Positions 36,044 through 49,695 are shown, counted from the stretch's first letter. The stretch is 64,000 nt of DNA from Pyricularia pennisetigena (GCF_004337985.1 NC_043742.1:4887259-4951258); one strand, 5' to 3'. The notes: generated by a model not told the origin, from the sequence alone. Translations and numbers: made by a program.

Positions 36044-38771
36044 CCTGATTGACTACGACCCTATTGGGGTCGAACCGAACCAACTTGACGTGATACTAAA
36101 GCGCAGGGCAGCAGGTTATGGCCCCGCTAATTGCATAAATCAGCACCTGATTGCTACGTAGTCATGCAACAATCCGTAGTTTCAACCCGACTTACATTGG
36201 ACCGCGAAGCCCCACCACCCAAAACAGGGTAGGGTGTAGTTCTTAGAAGCACAATTCTTGTTTTGTCTTGTACTTTTGTATTGACTGCAGAACAACAATG
36301 CACCGGAGAAATTCCATGTATCGATCTCAGATGTCCCTGAACTTGAAATTACCGTTGTGGTGTTATTGTGCAGATAGATCCAAGGGATGGGTACCTAAGT
36401 AGACAGGCAGTCAAAGAGTCCAGGTGTTTGTGGAAGCCGAGATGGTGTGTGTCGATCCGATTGTTGCGTCGGGGATGGCCCCAGGGTTGTGCACGAGCTA
36501 AGCCCAATTCGGGTTCCTAGTGGGACCTGGTTACAGAAACGCCAATCAGCTTGAGGTTTGACGGAAGACCTCTCGAAGCTAGCATGCTATGCGTCAAGAG
36601 GCAACGAAAGCAGCATTCGCAACAAATCGATTGGATAAATGGGATTGGGTCGTTGGATGATGGTTATGGGTAAATGGGAGTGTCGATTCGATGCAATCAA
36701 TGATGAAGGGGGAGGAATCAGTAATACCAGCGCAATGAAAAAAAGAGGATAAAAAAAAAGGGAAAAAAAGATAGAGAGGGAAAAAAAAAAAATCCGCTCC
36801 CTAATTGTCGAAGCTGTGCTGAAATGCCCCAATGTGGTGGACGACGATGTTGTTCAGTATGTTGGCCGACGGAGCTTGTATAGAGAGCTCAAGGTTTTGG
36901 TTTGGGGTGGTCCCCGCCCAGGGGCAGAACAAAGCTGCATTTGGTGGATAGTTGCCTGCTTGTGGACTTGGCAGCGATGAAAGATGCTTTCGGTCATGCT
37001 CAAGCTCCAGATTATAGTGCATTGGTTTTGATCCAGTAGCATCTGGTTCTCTTCAGCAGTCTGCTGTCAAGTCCCAGTGTACAAGTCATTTTTTTTTTTT
37101 TTTTGTGATTTTGCGCTTGATCTGCCGAGTTGCAGCAATTATGAAAAAAGGGCCTCTCTATACTCCCCACTGGAGGAAATTTGACGCCCTGCAACTGTCC
37201 GCTCCCGTCAAACTTTCCTCTTGTTTGCTAAGTCGACCAAGTGTCTTTGTTGAATTTCGCATTTGATTCGCGAAAAATTCGAGACCATTTGGAAAACATG
37301 CAGTTGGGAAGTTGGCCGGCGAGGAACAAATAATACAAGAGGAGGCGTAGTTTGTCCACTGGATGTATTATGTGCGTGCGTGTGTGTAGTGGTAGGGTAG
37401 GTAAGGGAAGGGTCAAAAATGCTGGGATGGAAGAAGCTGGATGGGTTTGGGGAGTGGTTTGTTTGCATACCCTTCTGGCCTTGTGACCAACCTGCTCGAT
37501 GTCAAGAAATGGGCGAGCCAAGTCGCCGCACGTTGGCTTCCACTGCAAAATTATGGTGCTTTGCGTTTGCGTGAGATCTACCCCCAGGCAGCAGCAGCAA
37601 GCCAGACCAGACCAGTTTCACGGTCGACTCCCTCCTCCAGAATTGAGAAAAAGAATCATAGAGTTACGACATGGCCTTTTGTGAGCGATCCTGCAGTTAA
37701 TCTGCTTTGACAGAGACGGCAGACGAGTGTCTACTTTTTGAGGTTTCCGTTCCAGCCAGCAAGCAACAAGACACGGTCGCGCTCCCTGTGCGCGTGGCGT
37801 CCGTCTGTCCGGCGTATGCTCGACTGGCAATCAAATTTAATCCAAGTAATCAGAGTTTTGCGGACGCAGAGTTGAGCGGGCTCTGCGGGAATTGGCTAAA
37901 GGGCTGTAACGCAGGTGATTTTTGCCCGCGTATTTGAGGCCTAAGATGACCGACGCGAGATGTATGTGTGGGAAGAGGAACTTTGCAGTAGAGTGGTGCT
38001 CAGGGAAATCAGAGAGAGGAAGAGAGAAAAGGTTTGGTAGTGTTTCGCAATCAGCGCAAGCTCAAGGCCTGGCAACAACCACCTTCCCTGTGTCTGGAAT
38101 GCATGCGCACGGCTGCTGTGCTTGGCTCAAATGTCCACCCTGGCCAATAGCCAGATGATCTTTGTCCCATATGACCCACATTCGGACCTTCTGTACAGCC
38201 GGGTTCCAAATGAGAGCCAAATCTCCAATCGGTTTAGCTTCCCCACCTTTGTGCTTAGAGAACAGGTGGGTCCTTCCACCTCAGTAGGACGTCAACGTGT
38301 CAAGCTGCAAGCGCGAGCATCGCTGTGAATTGGGGCGGGTATTCGAACAGCTTCAATTTGTTAGGTCAATATATCCTACAATTTGCCTGGCGTAGATACC
38401 ACAACCAAGTCTCCACCAGGCGCATCAATCGCCAAAAGAATATTCCCAAACGTCGCGACGTGAAAAGAAGTCTAGGAACTATATCCTAGCCCCCCCCCNN
38501 NNNNNNNGGTTTGCCACGCTGTCACTTTCTGCGTTGCGTTCAAGACAGTGAGCCTCAGTGCCAACAACACACAGCCAAGGGACCAGCCAAGGTATCAGCC
38601 AGCCGAAGCCCAAAGCAACCCATTGATTCATCCACTTTCAGTGGACAAAACGCGCGCATTACGATTCCAACTTGGGGCTACCCATCCCAGCGTGTGTTTC
38701 GGCCCTGAAATTCATATCAAGTTGCAGGCGACCCTGAGCATAGACAGTGCTTCAGCCACATTTAGACAGCC
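36044..38771. other. Divergent intergenic region, PNUTS-like gene/SLY1
   Basis: 2.7 kb between two divergent genes; must contain both promoters. Contains A-rich runs near 36,738-36,792, a T15-type run near 37,090, a C9 run followed by a nine-N gap, and one GGTACCT word (36389-36400). Short open frames show no domains. Confidence 0.5.
38499..38507. other. Assembly gap (9 N)
   Basis: Nine unknown bases directly after a run of nine C, about 265 bases upstream of the SLY1 start. No modelled exon is affected. Confidence 0.99.
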
Positions 38772-41193
38772 ATGGCGGCCCGCGGCAACTCCTTACGGGA
38801 CCGCCAGATAGGTCAGCCCTCTGCGCTCCGGGTTGGCCAAGCTGCGACATGTCGCTAACACTCTGACAGCCTCACTACGCAAGATATTCAACCTCAACAA
38901 TGAAGTCGAACCGAGCGATAACGAGGAGTCCCTGGCCAGCGGCGCGCTAAACCCTTCGTCCCCCATTCTCAACGCTGATGGCGAGCCCATCTGGAAGGTG
39001 CTGGTCTTTGATGACCTGGGTCGTGATGTCATCAGCAGTGTCCTGAGAGTTAGTGACCTGCGGTCAATGGGAGTTACCATGCACATGTATGCCACCTTGA
39101 CTGCGATGCTTGGCCCGGGCGAGCTTTTCGACGCTGACTTAGTCGACCGTTTTGGCGGTTCTCAGGCACATTTCAGCATCAAGACACCCCATACCGGACG
39201 TTCCAGTCATGTATCTTCTTGAACCGCACCCAAAGAACCTCGAGGCCATAACCAACGACCTCCAAAAGGGTCTCTACTCACCGGCCTACATCAACTTCCT
39301 GTCGTCGATACCCCGACCTCTGCTGGAAGACTTTGCGACACAAACAGCCACTGCGGGAACCTCGGAACACATCGCGCAACTCTTTGACCAGTATCTGAAC
39401 TTTGTTGTTGCGGAGCCAGACCTGTTCAGCTTGGGAATGCAAAAAGAACACACCTACTGGGCTTTGAACAGCGCCAAGACAAACGACGAAGAACTGGATA
39501 ATGTGGTCGACCGAATCGTCAGCGGTTTATTCAGCGTTATAGTAACCATGGGTAAGTTGTAATTTTTTCTCCTCTGCTCTCACAACTCGCCGCCTCCCTC
39601 TTGCAGGCCGCGCTGACACCAACTAGGTACGATTCCTATCATCAGATGCCCTAAATCGGCAGCCGCCGAGATGATATCTGCCAAACTAGATCGCAAGCTT
39701 CGTGATCACATTATCAACTCCAAGGACAACCTCTTTTCCGCCTCAAATCGCTCAGGCTCATCTTCGGCAACACCTGGTCCAAGACCAGTTCTGATCATCC
39801 TGGACCGCAACGTGGATCTTACCCCCATGCTCTCACACTCCTGGACCTACCAGTCTTTAGTACACGACGTCCTCAACATGAAGTTAAACCGTATCACAAT
39901 CGAAACGCCTGTGGATGAGAGCAATCCTACAAAGGGCGTGACGCGCAAGTCATATGACCTTAACGCAAACGATTTTTTCTGGGAGAGGAACGCGGGCGCG
40001 CCCTTTCCCCAGGTTGCCGAGGATATTGATGCTGAATTGACCAAGTACAAGGAGGAAGCTGCCGCAATAACCAAAAAGACGGGCGTGACAGACCTTGAGG
40101 ATCTGCAGAACGATACCAGTGCAAGTGCGCAGCATCTCAAAGCTGCGATTACACTCCTCCCCGAACTGCGAGAGCGAAAGGCTACTTTAGATATGCACAT
40201 GAACATCCTCGCCGCGCTGTTAACTGGGATCAAGAACAGGCAGCTGGATAACTATTTCCAAATCGAGGAGACTGTCACAAAGCAGACTAAAGCTCAGATC
40301 CTGGAAACGATCAAGGACGATAACAAGGGCAACAACCCGGTGGATAAGCTGCGGCTGTTCATCATTTGGTTTCTGAGTGCGGAGCAGGACCTGAGCAGAC
40401 AGGAATGGCAGCAATTTGAGGAAGCGCTGGTAGCTACTGGTGTGGATGTTACTTGCCTACCATACATACGACAGTAAGTCATTATTCGCGAGGGTGCAGG
40501 TCGTCGGGCTGTTCGTGACTGACCAGACATGTTAGGGTCCGGGCAACAACTAAAATGACACAATTAACAACTATAAACTCCTCGGGTGCCCAACCCCAAC
40601 AATCTTCGGACCTCTTCGGACGCTTTTCCAACATCGGATCCAACATTGGGTCTCGCCTTCGTGACCAACTCAAAGAGTCAGGTGTGCCCACCAATGCTAT
40701 TAGCGCAAACTTCGACTCCATCATTGGTGGCATAAAGACATTCCTACCTGCGAACCGTGACCTCACGGTTACAAAGATTGTCGAGTCAATCATGGATCCT
40801 TCGGCCGCATCGTCCTCGGCTATTGCAAAGACAGAACATTATCTCTACTTCGATCCACGTTCCGCTAATGCTCGCGGAACGGTACCGCCACCGTCGGCCG
40901 TTCGGTCCGGAACCGCGCCCAGTTCCACCCCCGGTGGACTTCCGGGTGCTGGCGGTCCCGGGGCCGCGGCGAGTTTCGGCCAGAGGCGACAGGGCTTCAC
41001 CGAAGCAATAGTGTTCACTGTCGGTGGCGGGAGTATGGATGAGTACGGGAACTTGCAGGAGTGGGTTGCTCGCACTAGTGGAAGCGGTGATCGGGTGCGG
41101 AGAAGAGTGGTCTACGGAAGTACAGAAATGGTCAATGCTACCGAATTCATTACGCAGGAGCTTGACAGACTGGGCAAGGAGGTTGCTTCTTAA
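38772..41193 (+). CDS. SLY1: SLY1, Sec1/Munc18 protein of ER-Golgi traffic
   Basis: SM protein that binds the syntaxin Sed5/Ufe1 and promotes SNARE assembly for ER-Golgi fusion. Exons 38772-38811, 38870-39086, 39166-39551, 39627-40473 and 40536-41193, 715 aa, slightly above the yeast size. The first exon encodes the family start SLRDRQI, joined to a SLRKIFNLN segment. Exon 2 carries WKVLVFDDLGRDVISSVLRV; exons 2 and 3 join to give GVTMHMHISASRHPIPDVP, which decides the acceptor at 39165 over the AG ten bases downstream. Exon 4 holds RPVLIILDRNVDLTPMLSHSWTYQSLVHDVL, the domain 2 hallmark; exon 5 carries FTVGGGSMDEYGNLQEW near the C-terminus. All phases agree. Convergent with the chitin synthase. 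Confidence 0.95.
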
Positions 41194-41900
41194 AATAAAA
41201 TTGCAGATGTCAAATCAAGGAGCTAGATCGTCGAGATGAACCGAATCGAGCCTGTGCTAAACCCATGACAGTATGGATAATTTACGAAGCTGTTGTAAGC
41301 CCATCCAGCATTTCACGGGCCGCATTGTAGAATCGGCCTGATTCGTTATTCAACTCCCGAAATTTATCCACCCGGCACTGATACGGGAGATGTACGCAGA
41401 GCTCCTTATCGGAGACATTAGTAAATGATGGGCAAACGCTCGGTAGATTGGAACCTGAGGAATCTCCCACAACAGATAAAACTACTTCTATTGTCATACG
41501 TATACGTTTTCGCAAAAAATTTTGAGTTGAAACATGAATTTTGTTCAAAGTGAGAATCGCTTTGTATCTAGCTACTTGACCCATGGTCTCGACAGGGTAT
41601 TATTCCAAACGCGCTTGTAGAAAAACAAAAAATAGGCTTGATACAAAACCAAATACTGTGGACCTGGAAAGCGAAAGCGGCAATGAAAAGGATATCAATG
41701 AAATAAGGTGTGCCAAGTTTGACTCCGATTGCTGAAAATAGCAAGGGAGTATAAAACAGGGCAAGAATAGGGGTGCGGATCCAAGCATCAAGCCAGCCGC
41801 AAGCGAAATGTAAGTGAAAAAAGAAATAGAAAAAAAAAAACACATGAACAAATCATTTCGTCATCGTGACAACCCCCCATAACCAAGGGGGCAAGGTTAC
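41194..41900. other. Convergent spacer SLY1/chitin synthase
   Basis: Holds the two 3' ends. A/T-rich with an A-run near 41,830. No gene recognised. Confidence 0.5.
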
Positions 41901-44900
41901 TTAAACACCCCTAAACATGCGAACAACCAAGAACCACATGGCTCCGATAAACTTGAATCCGGACAAGGCGGCCACACTGTACAGCACAACGGCCATGTAG
42001 ATAGTTGCACGCTGTTGCTTGGTTTCCGTGTTGGTGTTGGGTGTGATCTTGTCCAAACCGGCCGTCGACAGAACAACGGCGGCCAAGCCAAAGTTTGTCA
42101 CCATCCAGAGAAGCACGACAACTGTACGAACACCTCGGTAGTAGTCCAACTGCTTCTCCTCAAGCTGTGAGGCAGTGGGTGCCTTCTTTTCCTCACGATG
42201 TTTCTGTGCAAACACAGCAAGTTCGCGCTCGTACATGGTGTTAAGATCCGCCTCATCGGGCAAGTCGGCTTTTCCTGTTCCGTCCTTGGTGCTGACTGAG
42301 GGTAGCTTGTCTGGTTTGTCGTCACCTTTAGTACCCCAGGAGATATCATGGGTGTTGCAAAAGGCGTAAACGTTGAGCACATTAGTAAACGTCGGTGAGA
42401 GTAGCATGTACTGCACCAGCGAAGTAAGCATGTGCCATGGGTCAAACATAAGGAGCGAGGCAATCAGCCAAATGCCGTACGTAGACATGATGGACAGAAT
42501 CAGAGTCACCACGACCTGGTCCTTGAGAAGCTCAGCAACTGAGAGACCACGCTGAGCATCCGCCATGATCGCCTTGACGGAAATAAATACGGCAGCAAAG
42601 AGAAGGTAGCTGCAGAGGGGGGAGTTCATGTTAGCCTCGAACACGGATAGGTGAAGAGCTTCTACGGCAAGATAGACGTACCAGAAAATGATGGCCCAGA
42701 AGTAAATCATTGCCAAGTAGTACGGCCCTGATCCCGCAGGACGGTTTCCCATGGCCAAGACGAAACAGGTAATCAAGGATACGCCGTAAAGCCATTCAAA
42801 ACAGACGCTCAGGATCTTACCCGTGGTCCCTAGCAAGCTTTCGTCGCCCAGACTAGTAGTAAGGATCTTGAAAACCAGGAAGAAGTTGCCAATAGCGAAC
42901 CAAGCGAAAATCATATTGACCGTATTGAATGTGAACTCGATAAAGAAGGCTATCTTTCGGAAGAATGAGTGGTCGGAGCGGAAGAACTGATAGAAGTGGG
43001 CGATGGCGTAAATGGCGGCAAAGAAGGAGCCATTCAACCAACGACGCCGCTGGAGAATCAACTCAGTGGCCGTGTCTGGCACGTCCGTCTCGCCAGTTGC
43101 CGACTTGACATATTGGAGAATCCAATGGCAGTTGCGTTTCGTGACAAGCTCGAAACAAAGAATTCGATCCTCGGCAAGGTACATGTTTGCCGTGAAGATT
43201 CCTGCACCAGCACCGTGGAGCTTCTCACCAGCAAAGTACTTCTCCAATGGACCCTGGCCGTTCTTGTCATTCTGCAGAGCAATATAGCGATAGGCAGAAA
43301 AGGCACCGGGTAAGACTGAGATGAATCCAAAGGCAGACTCTAGGGGCTTGTCAAGGATGTTGCTCATCTTGTACTCGAAATTTTGTGCTGCAACCAAGGG
43401 GTTGAACAAGTTTTTGCCGCCCGTACCTATTTATTTTCATGTTAGTTGGGAGGCATTTTAACACCTTTCGGGAGGATGAACGAACCCAACATAGCTTTGA
43501 TTTCGCCACAGGCTCCCGCGCACATGGGCTCGAGATCGAAAGCTTTCCACAGGTGATAAATGGAGTTGCCGCCTGGCTTGGTTCCGGCGTCGAGAAGTAC
43601 ACAGATATTTGGGTTCAGAACGCGACCAAATGCCGAGAAGAACCACCTGTGAGAGTTGATCTTCTTCTGGTTGTTCTCTTTGAGGCAGAACAGAAGCTGC
43701 ACAGGCTGCTGGCGTGGCAACAGCTGAACCACGTCGTTCTTCAGAGACATGCCGATTTGAGTGGTGTATTCGTAAATATGCGCCGTTGTAGGCTTGTCGT
43801 CGACGTTCTGCCTGGCAATACCCTCTTGGTACACACCCAAACCGGCTAGTAGAGCCCTGGTCCTGGGATTTATCTTGGCACGACCATCGCTAACGATGCA
43901 GACGACGATCTTCTTCCATGCCTCCTTTCCCCACGTTTTGCTCTCAGGCCGTTTGCACATGTACTCGATGTTCTTGAAAACACCGATCATTGTCCTGGCG
44001 AAAAGAACCTCGTCTTCGTTGTACATGGTGACCACAATAAACAATTCTGTCTCACGCGGTTTGCTGAATAACCTTTGACGGAGGGTGAACTTCTCATCAT
44101 AGAAATCGTTGGGGTCGCAAGTGGCTGCGGAATAGCGCATGTGCGTAAACTCGTCGCGCTCTCCGTGAGGAAACTGATTGAGGAGCTTTGGGGGCACAGG
44201 GCAGTCCAGCACCAAGTTGCCCATGTAGAGCGGAACTCGCTTGACCGTCTTCCATCTTTTCAGCCCACCCTGCTGCTGCTGTTGTTGTTGTTGAGGATTG
44301 TCTGAGTACTGGCCATACGAATCCTGCTGTGGGAGAAGTGGCCGGCCATCATGCTCATAACCCGGTTCGCCGTACGGGGTATGAGCATCGTTTGGCGTAG
44401 GAGTATATGTGGGGTTGTAGTATGCATCATGATGCTGCTCGGGATTGACCGAGTACTCTTCCCTGTAGCCACCCGGCTGCTGCTGATAGCCTGGTTCGCT
44501 CATGTTCGCCATCGAATGCTGTGGCAAGTTAGCGTTCTGCTGAGAGGGAATGACAAGGCATTCAAGTGACAACCTACTGCCGTGTGAAGTTGAAGCTGGT
44601 CGCTAGGCGTATGTCTCCCGGGGCCCATTGGTATATCAAGGTTGCTGGCACTGTTCGGCCCAGGCCTGCCGTACGGCGCATCGTCCAACTGATAGCCATG
44701 CTGGAGAGGATGGCCCGGCGAGGGCGTCCGGTGAGGTGGCGGGCGGTTGTTCATTGGGCGCCGGGGATCGAAGTAATCGTCGTCTGTAAGTTGTCGCGGG
44801 TGTTAGAGGGGTAGAATAGAAAAAAAAGACGAGACCCTGTCTAGGAATCGGTGGTATCAAGGCAGTAAGCCCGTGGCCAGAAGTAAGAGAAAGAGACACG

Positions 44901-45260
44901 CGTAGGATGTGAATGTATGAGATGAATTGCCTCTGAGCAGAGACAAGGGCGCCGAAGTTTGTATTCTTGCGCCAGGCAAGTGAATGGCTACGCGAAGGAG
45001 TGAGCCAAGTATTCGTCCAAAGATAGTACGGAAGAAACTTGACTTTCCGAGACCACCAAGGCGCAAGAAAAGGTCGGGGAATATGCCGGCAGGTGGAAAC
45101 TTAGGGGACCGTGTCGTTCAGGACTCTAAGTGGTGCTTGCAGTGGAGGCGAAGTGGTCACAGATTGAGGTACAAGAAAGGGGCGGGCGGCATGGATGTGG
45201 GATGAAAAAGTTCGGCCGGGGAATGAGTTCGAGGAACTTGCCTAAACGATTGTACGCCAT
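41901..45260 (-). CDS. Chitin synthase, class I/II (probably class II)
   Basis: Plasma membrane family 2 glycosyltransferase that polymerises UDP-GlcNAc into chitin for wall and septum. Exons (complement): 45260-45242, 44783-44578, 44518-43486 and 43426-41901, 927 aa. Residues 1-~130 are Pro/Gln/Tyr-rich and disordered. The catalytic part includes [19 protein letters not shown], the [11 protein letters not shown] stretch, a DRILCFELV block (residues 506-514) and the product-binding QRRRW at 545-549. Six to seven membrane segments follow. The [24 protein letters not shown] segment resembles class II enzymes. The first exon (six codons plus one base, MAYNRL) is linked by a 458-nt intron with a GC donor (GCAAGT); this join gives the DDDYFDPRR context but is the least certain part. 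If wrong, translation could begin at 44754. Confidence 0.9.
44784..45241 (-). other. Predicted 458-nt GC-AG first intron of chitin synthase
   Basis: Donor GCAAGT directly after the sixth codon, acceptor TTACAG. It is several times longer than the other introns of the window and is the only GC-AG case. It may carry regulatory sequence. Confidence 0.6.
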
Positions 45261-48219
45261 TGTTGATGTGTTGGATGAAGCGTAAACGCCAACGCGTTGT
45301 GCTTCTTTTCTTCTCTTTGCGCAGAGAACCAACTACCTAGTATGCTATGTCGAAACAATGGAATTCAACGGGCGGCTGGGTATGAGTTGTCGTGGTCGCA
45401 AACCAGGCGACGTGACTGACAGCAGGATTCTCGCGCCTGAATGTAAATGTCTCTGGATGCTTGGAACCCTTAGGTGGGAAAGTGCGCCGCGTAGTGTCGT
45501 TGGAAGCGCCACGCAGGATATGGGACGAATGAATCGACGCTTGCCCGTCAGCCGCGGGTGGTTTGAGCCCCTATTTTTTTTTCGGCTATGCTTGGCGAGC
45601 TGTTGCGGTACGTGGTACTTATGGGTACCTATCTAATTAATTCCACAGCAGCGACATCTATCCGCGGGTCCTGGGTCGTGGAGTTAGGGATAAGAATAAC
45701 TGCCAGTTGATGCAGGCGGCGATTCGTCGGCAACGTCTGAATGGATGAAAGATTGACGCGAGAGCAGTCAAAAAGGGACGGAGGTTTCAGAGTTCAAACC
45801 AGGCAATTAATCACCGCGCAGCATATAGGGTAATTTGAAGTGTGTACTGTATGTAATTAGGCGGTTTATGACCTGCTTTTTCGTAGACACCCTAGCAGAG
45901 GTGGTTTGACGTCTGAGCTCGATGCTGGCGGCTGGTGGAAATTCGGAACCTGATCGCAGCGAAGAAGTTCCTCTCCCCAAAATTATTGATTCGCAATGCG
46001 ACCTCGAAGAAAAACCTGGCGTTTCAGATCAAGCGCGGGTCAGCGCAGTGACTTTACTAACGTACTACTGCAAGGCAAGAGCGGAGCCACGCGTGACGTT
46101 GACCCGGTGGGTATCTCTGACAGATTGTGGATTGCAATTGGCCGTCAAGCCGAGGGAGACCAGGATGAGCAATGACGATCTGCCCCGTTGTTTTGCCCCT
46201 GGCAATCAAATCCAGGCCGAAACAATAGCTTGAACAGGTACAGAATTCTGACAACTCAGCTTGACAGAATCTTGATATGTGTACTTTTTGACTTTGTCTT
46301 TTTTAAGTTGGTCGTGATGGAAGTCAGCAGAAAATTGGTTCGATTATCGGATAGATGGCACTAAAGTGTAAATGACAATTAACACTAAATAGGTCAGCTG
46401 CCCGTGCAAACATTGAGTTCTTGCCAAAGCCCCACGACCATAATGAAAAACGAAGATTTGTTGATGTTCTCTGAATTCATTTCCCCATTTTATCGACAAT
46501 GTCATGTTCCTCCGGCACCCAGCCACCACGGATAATTTTCAGTGCATCATCACGACGCGGAATCTATATCTCGTACATTCAATGTTCCGACCAGATCGTC
46601 GCAAAATTCTGGTGGCTGTTCTAACCACTAGCGTCCGGCAAGAATGGCGTACCGTAATGTAACCTCAACACCACCCCACGTGAGTGCTGTCTCGAGGCTG
46701 TGTCTCTGGTAAGCCGGATTCCGTTTCTATTTTGTTCAAATTTTTTATTTTTATTTTTTAGAATAGGATAATTGGGTTGGCTCTTCAGTGGATGAGATCA
46801 ACCTTGGGAGCGTGAACACGCAAGCTGGTCTTGGTTGTGGATTATGGGTCCTTCCTAAGCTACCCAGCCCAAAATAGATACGGCCTGAATGCACCTTGGG
46901 ATGAATGAGACTGCATGACATGCAGGCGTAAAAAGTACAGTGTACGTACCTACAGGAGGTAGGCATTAATTAATTAATACCAAGTACTATAGTAGACACA
47001 ATTGGCAGTGGAGACAATCGCTCATGTTTTCCTGTCTTGGCTGTTACAACTGTTCCCTAGCATTCCCTGCCCTGTATGCCTGCCATTGATGAACTTAGGC
47101 GACGCGTCTTCTAGCAAGGTTTTCATCGAAATGGCCCGCCTAATAATAAAAGGACTCTCGCCACACCAAGCAAATGCTCTGTGGCTAAGTTTACTGAGAT
47201 ACGGAGAATTAGGAGGCCTCACTGTAAGTCATGACTGCTTTTTGATGCCCCCGATTGGCTGTCTTGACAATACAACGTCAACAAGGCATACAGACGGCTA
47301 AGCATTCATTGGCTGTGGTGGTTTGGTTTGGGTGTGGTCTGCTGGTGGCGCCCCCACAACGTTCGTACCTGAATAGGGTCACATGCGCAATCATCATCGA
47401 GATCTCATCATGACTTGTCGAGTATTCTCGCCTCTGTACGAATTTGCATCTTGGCATCGACTGACTCCCGTTTTGCGGCCTAGTTAATTAATTTCCGCGG
47501 CCTTGACACGTCCCTCAGCAAGTCGTTAGTCTTTTTTTTGAGTCTGTTGGAGGCGCCTAAGTGCATCGTCAGTTTCAATCAACCTAATACACCTAGTGGA
47601 TTTACGGATGATTGTTCTTTAATGGTTTTATACTATGAGTAGACTTTTAAGCCTCACGCTCATAAAGTTCTGGTGCAACCTTAGAATTCGCGTCCCGATT
47701 CTGAATGTACTACTGCACCTCATTGAAATTGGTTCTCGACGAGTTATCGCATATGTATATAACGAATCTGGATATCCTAACGATCGACCAATCTTATTCA
47801 CAGCAAAATGGACCAATATATGACCTTTTCTCCGTGGCCTTTTTCTACATATCAAAATACGGCTCTATAACCATGTACTCCCTACCTATTCAAGTGTAGT
47901 CTGGACGCATCATCTGACCTCGCCTATGTCAATCTGCAGAGTCCTGCGGGCATATTTATATCATTATAGTTTTTTTTTTTTTTTAACTCCAATTGCTTCG
48001 CTCGCCTAGGTTTATATTAGATTCGAATATAGCTTCAGGTTTGCTCATGATTTTTCTCAGATTGCAAAGGATCCAAGCACTAATTTGGGCAAGTCAACAA
48101 GGTCTATTCGTAGCTAAGTTGCGTGTACGACGTAGTTATTTCCAGCCCCACCCCCGCACTCCGTGATCGGTGGATGCAGTTCGCACGCAAAGTCAAATTT
48201 CAACACTTTTTTTGCCTTT
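45261..48219. other. 3-kb gene-poor region upstream of chitin synthase
   Basis: Divergent spacer between the chitin synthase (minus) and homoserine kinase (plus). Frames up to ~103 codons (45922-46233) have no domain or splice partner. Contains GGTACCT words at 45623-45632, an ATTAATTAATTAATA stretch near 46,965 and a T run near 47,971. A long 5' UTR of the chitin synthase could reach into it. Confidence 0.45.
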
Positions 48220-48225
48220 GACTCC
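48220..48225 (+). promoter_or_regulatory. TGACTC, candidate CPC1/GCN4 site
   Basis: TGACTC 224-229 bases upstream of the homoserine kinase start; another TGACTC lies at 47462-47467. Yeast Gcn4 and its filamentous counterpart Cpc1 bind TGASTCA and activate threonine genes under amino acid starvation. Use here is inferred, and six bases occur often by chance. Confidence 0.3.
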
Positions 48226-48448
48226 TTTACGAAAGCAATACGGGATCACAATAAAGATACTTATCCCAAACTGAGAGAGGCGTTTGTCGTCGTCTGCGGG
48301 GCAAGACGACCACCTATTAGCCTGGACATCCGACCACCGGAGATCAGTTATTAGGAAGCCCCTTGGGATAGCGAGGAAGCAGTAAGAACGGTTCTAGGGT
48401 AACTTGGAAGGGAAAGTTACGGAACAGGAACCCAGGCAACGGAAGAAA

Positions 48449-49695
48449 ATGGCGTCCGAATCTTTCATCATCAAGACGCCTAGCTCGTCCGCCAACATCG
48501 GCCCCGGGTTCGATGTCATTGGCCTCGCGCTGTCCCTCTACCTGGAGTTGCACGTTACGATTGATCGCTCCAAGAGCACCAGCTCAAGTCCGCTCAACTG
48601 TCGTGTGACTTATGAGGGCGAGGGCGAGGAGTCGGGAGACATCCCATTAGACCCTGACGCGAACCTCATCACCCGTGTGGCTCTCTATGTCCTGCGATGC
48701 CATGGGCAGCGTGCCTTCCCAGTCGAGACCCATGTCCACGTCAAGAATCCCATCCCACTGGGAAGAGGACTTGGTTCTTCGGGAGCTGCCGTGGTTGCTG
48801 GTGTAATGCTGGGTAAAGTGGTCGGAAAGTTGGATCATCTAGATAACAACAGATTATTCGACTTTTGTTTGATGATTGGTTAGTTGTCACTTCCCAAGTC
48901 TTGTTTATTTCAGTATACACTTTGCTCCCTATCGCCGACTGTAAGCCAGGAACTCGTATGCTGACTTGACTGTACATCCACAGAGCGACACCCAGACAAT
49001 GTGGGAGCTGCACTTTTTGGCGGATTCGTCGGGACATATCTGAACCCGCTGAAGCCCGAGGATTTGGCCCGCACAGAGATTCCACTAAGCGAGGTCCTTC
49101 CTGCACCCGCCGGCGGCATTGACACCGGCGACACCCCGCCGGAGCCGCCGCACGGCATAGGCCATCACATCAAGTTTCCCTGGGCTCCCGAAATCAAGGC
49201 CGTGGCTATCATCCCCGACTTTGAGGTGGCGACCGCTAAGGCGCGCGAGGTGCTGCCGGCACAGTATCCCAGATCCGATGTTGTAGGTGACGAGCGTGAT
49301 CACAACTGATTTTCACGTTCACGACAGGAAAAGCTAATAGGAAACATTTGTAGACCTTCAATCTGCAGAGAATTGCCCTCCTTCCTGTAGCACTTGGCCA
49401 GTCGCCTCCTGATTCGGGACTCATCAACCTCGCAATGCAGGATAAGCTGCACCAGCCGTATCGCCAAACACTGATTCCCGGTCTGACCGAGATAGTCGAG
49501 TCGATGACGCCTGATACCCAGCCGGGGCTGTTGGGAGTGTGTCTTTCGGGGGCAGGCCCGACCATACTCGCGCTGGCCACAGACAACTTTGAACAGATCG
49601 CAGAGCGCATTATCGCCAAGTTCAAGACACAAAACATCACATGTAGTTGGAGGCTGCTTGAGCCTGCCGAGGAGACTCAGGTTACAAAGCTATAG
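48449..49695 (+). CDS. THR1: Homoserine kinase
   Basis: Phosphorylates L-homoserine with ATP to O-phosphohomoserine, the step before threonine synthase. Exons 48449-48878, 48984-49282 and 49354-49695, 356 aa, the usual size. GHMP kinase family: N-terminal KTPSSSANIGPGFDVIGLAL pattern, ATP-loop PLGRGLGSSGAA at about 103-114, the HPDNVGAALFGG segment supplied by the start of exon 2, and the C-terminal GVCLSGAGPTILAL glycine-rich motif. All introns keep phase (donors GTTAGT and GTAGGT). The ATG at 48449 is the start that opens directly into the conserved N-terminus. A possible Cpc1 site lies upstream. Confidence 0.95.
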
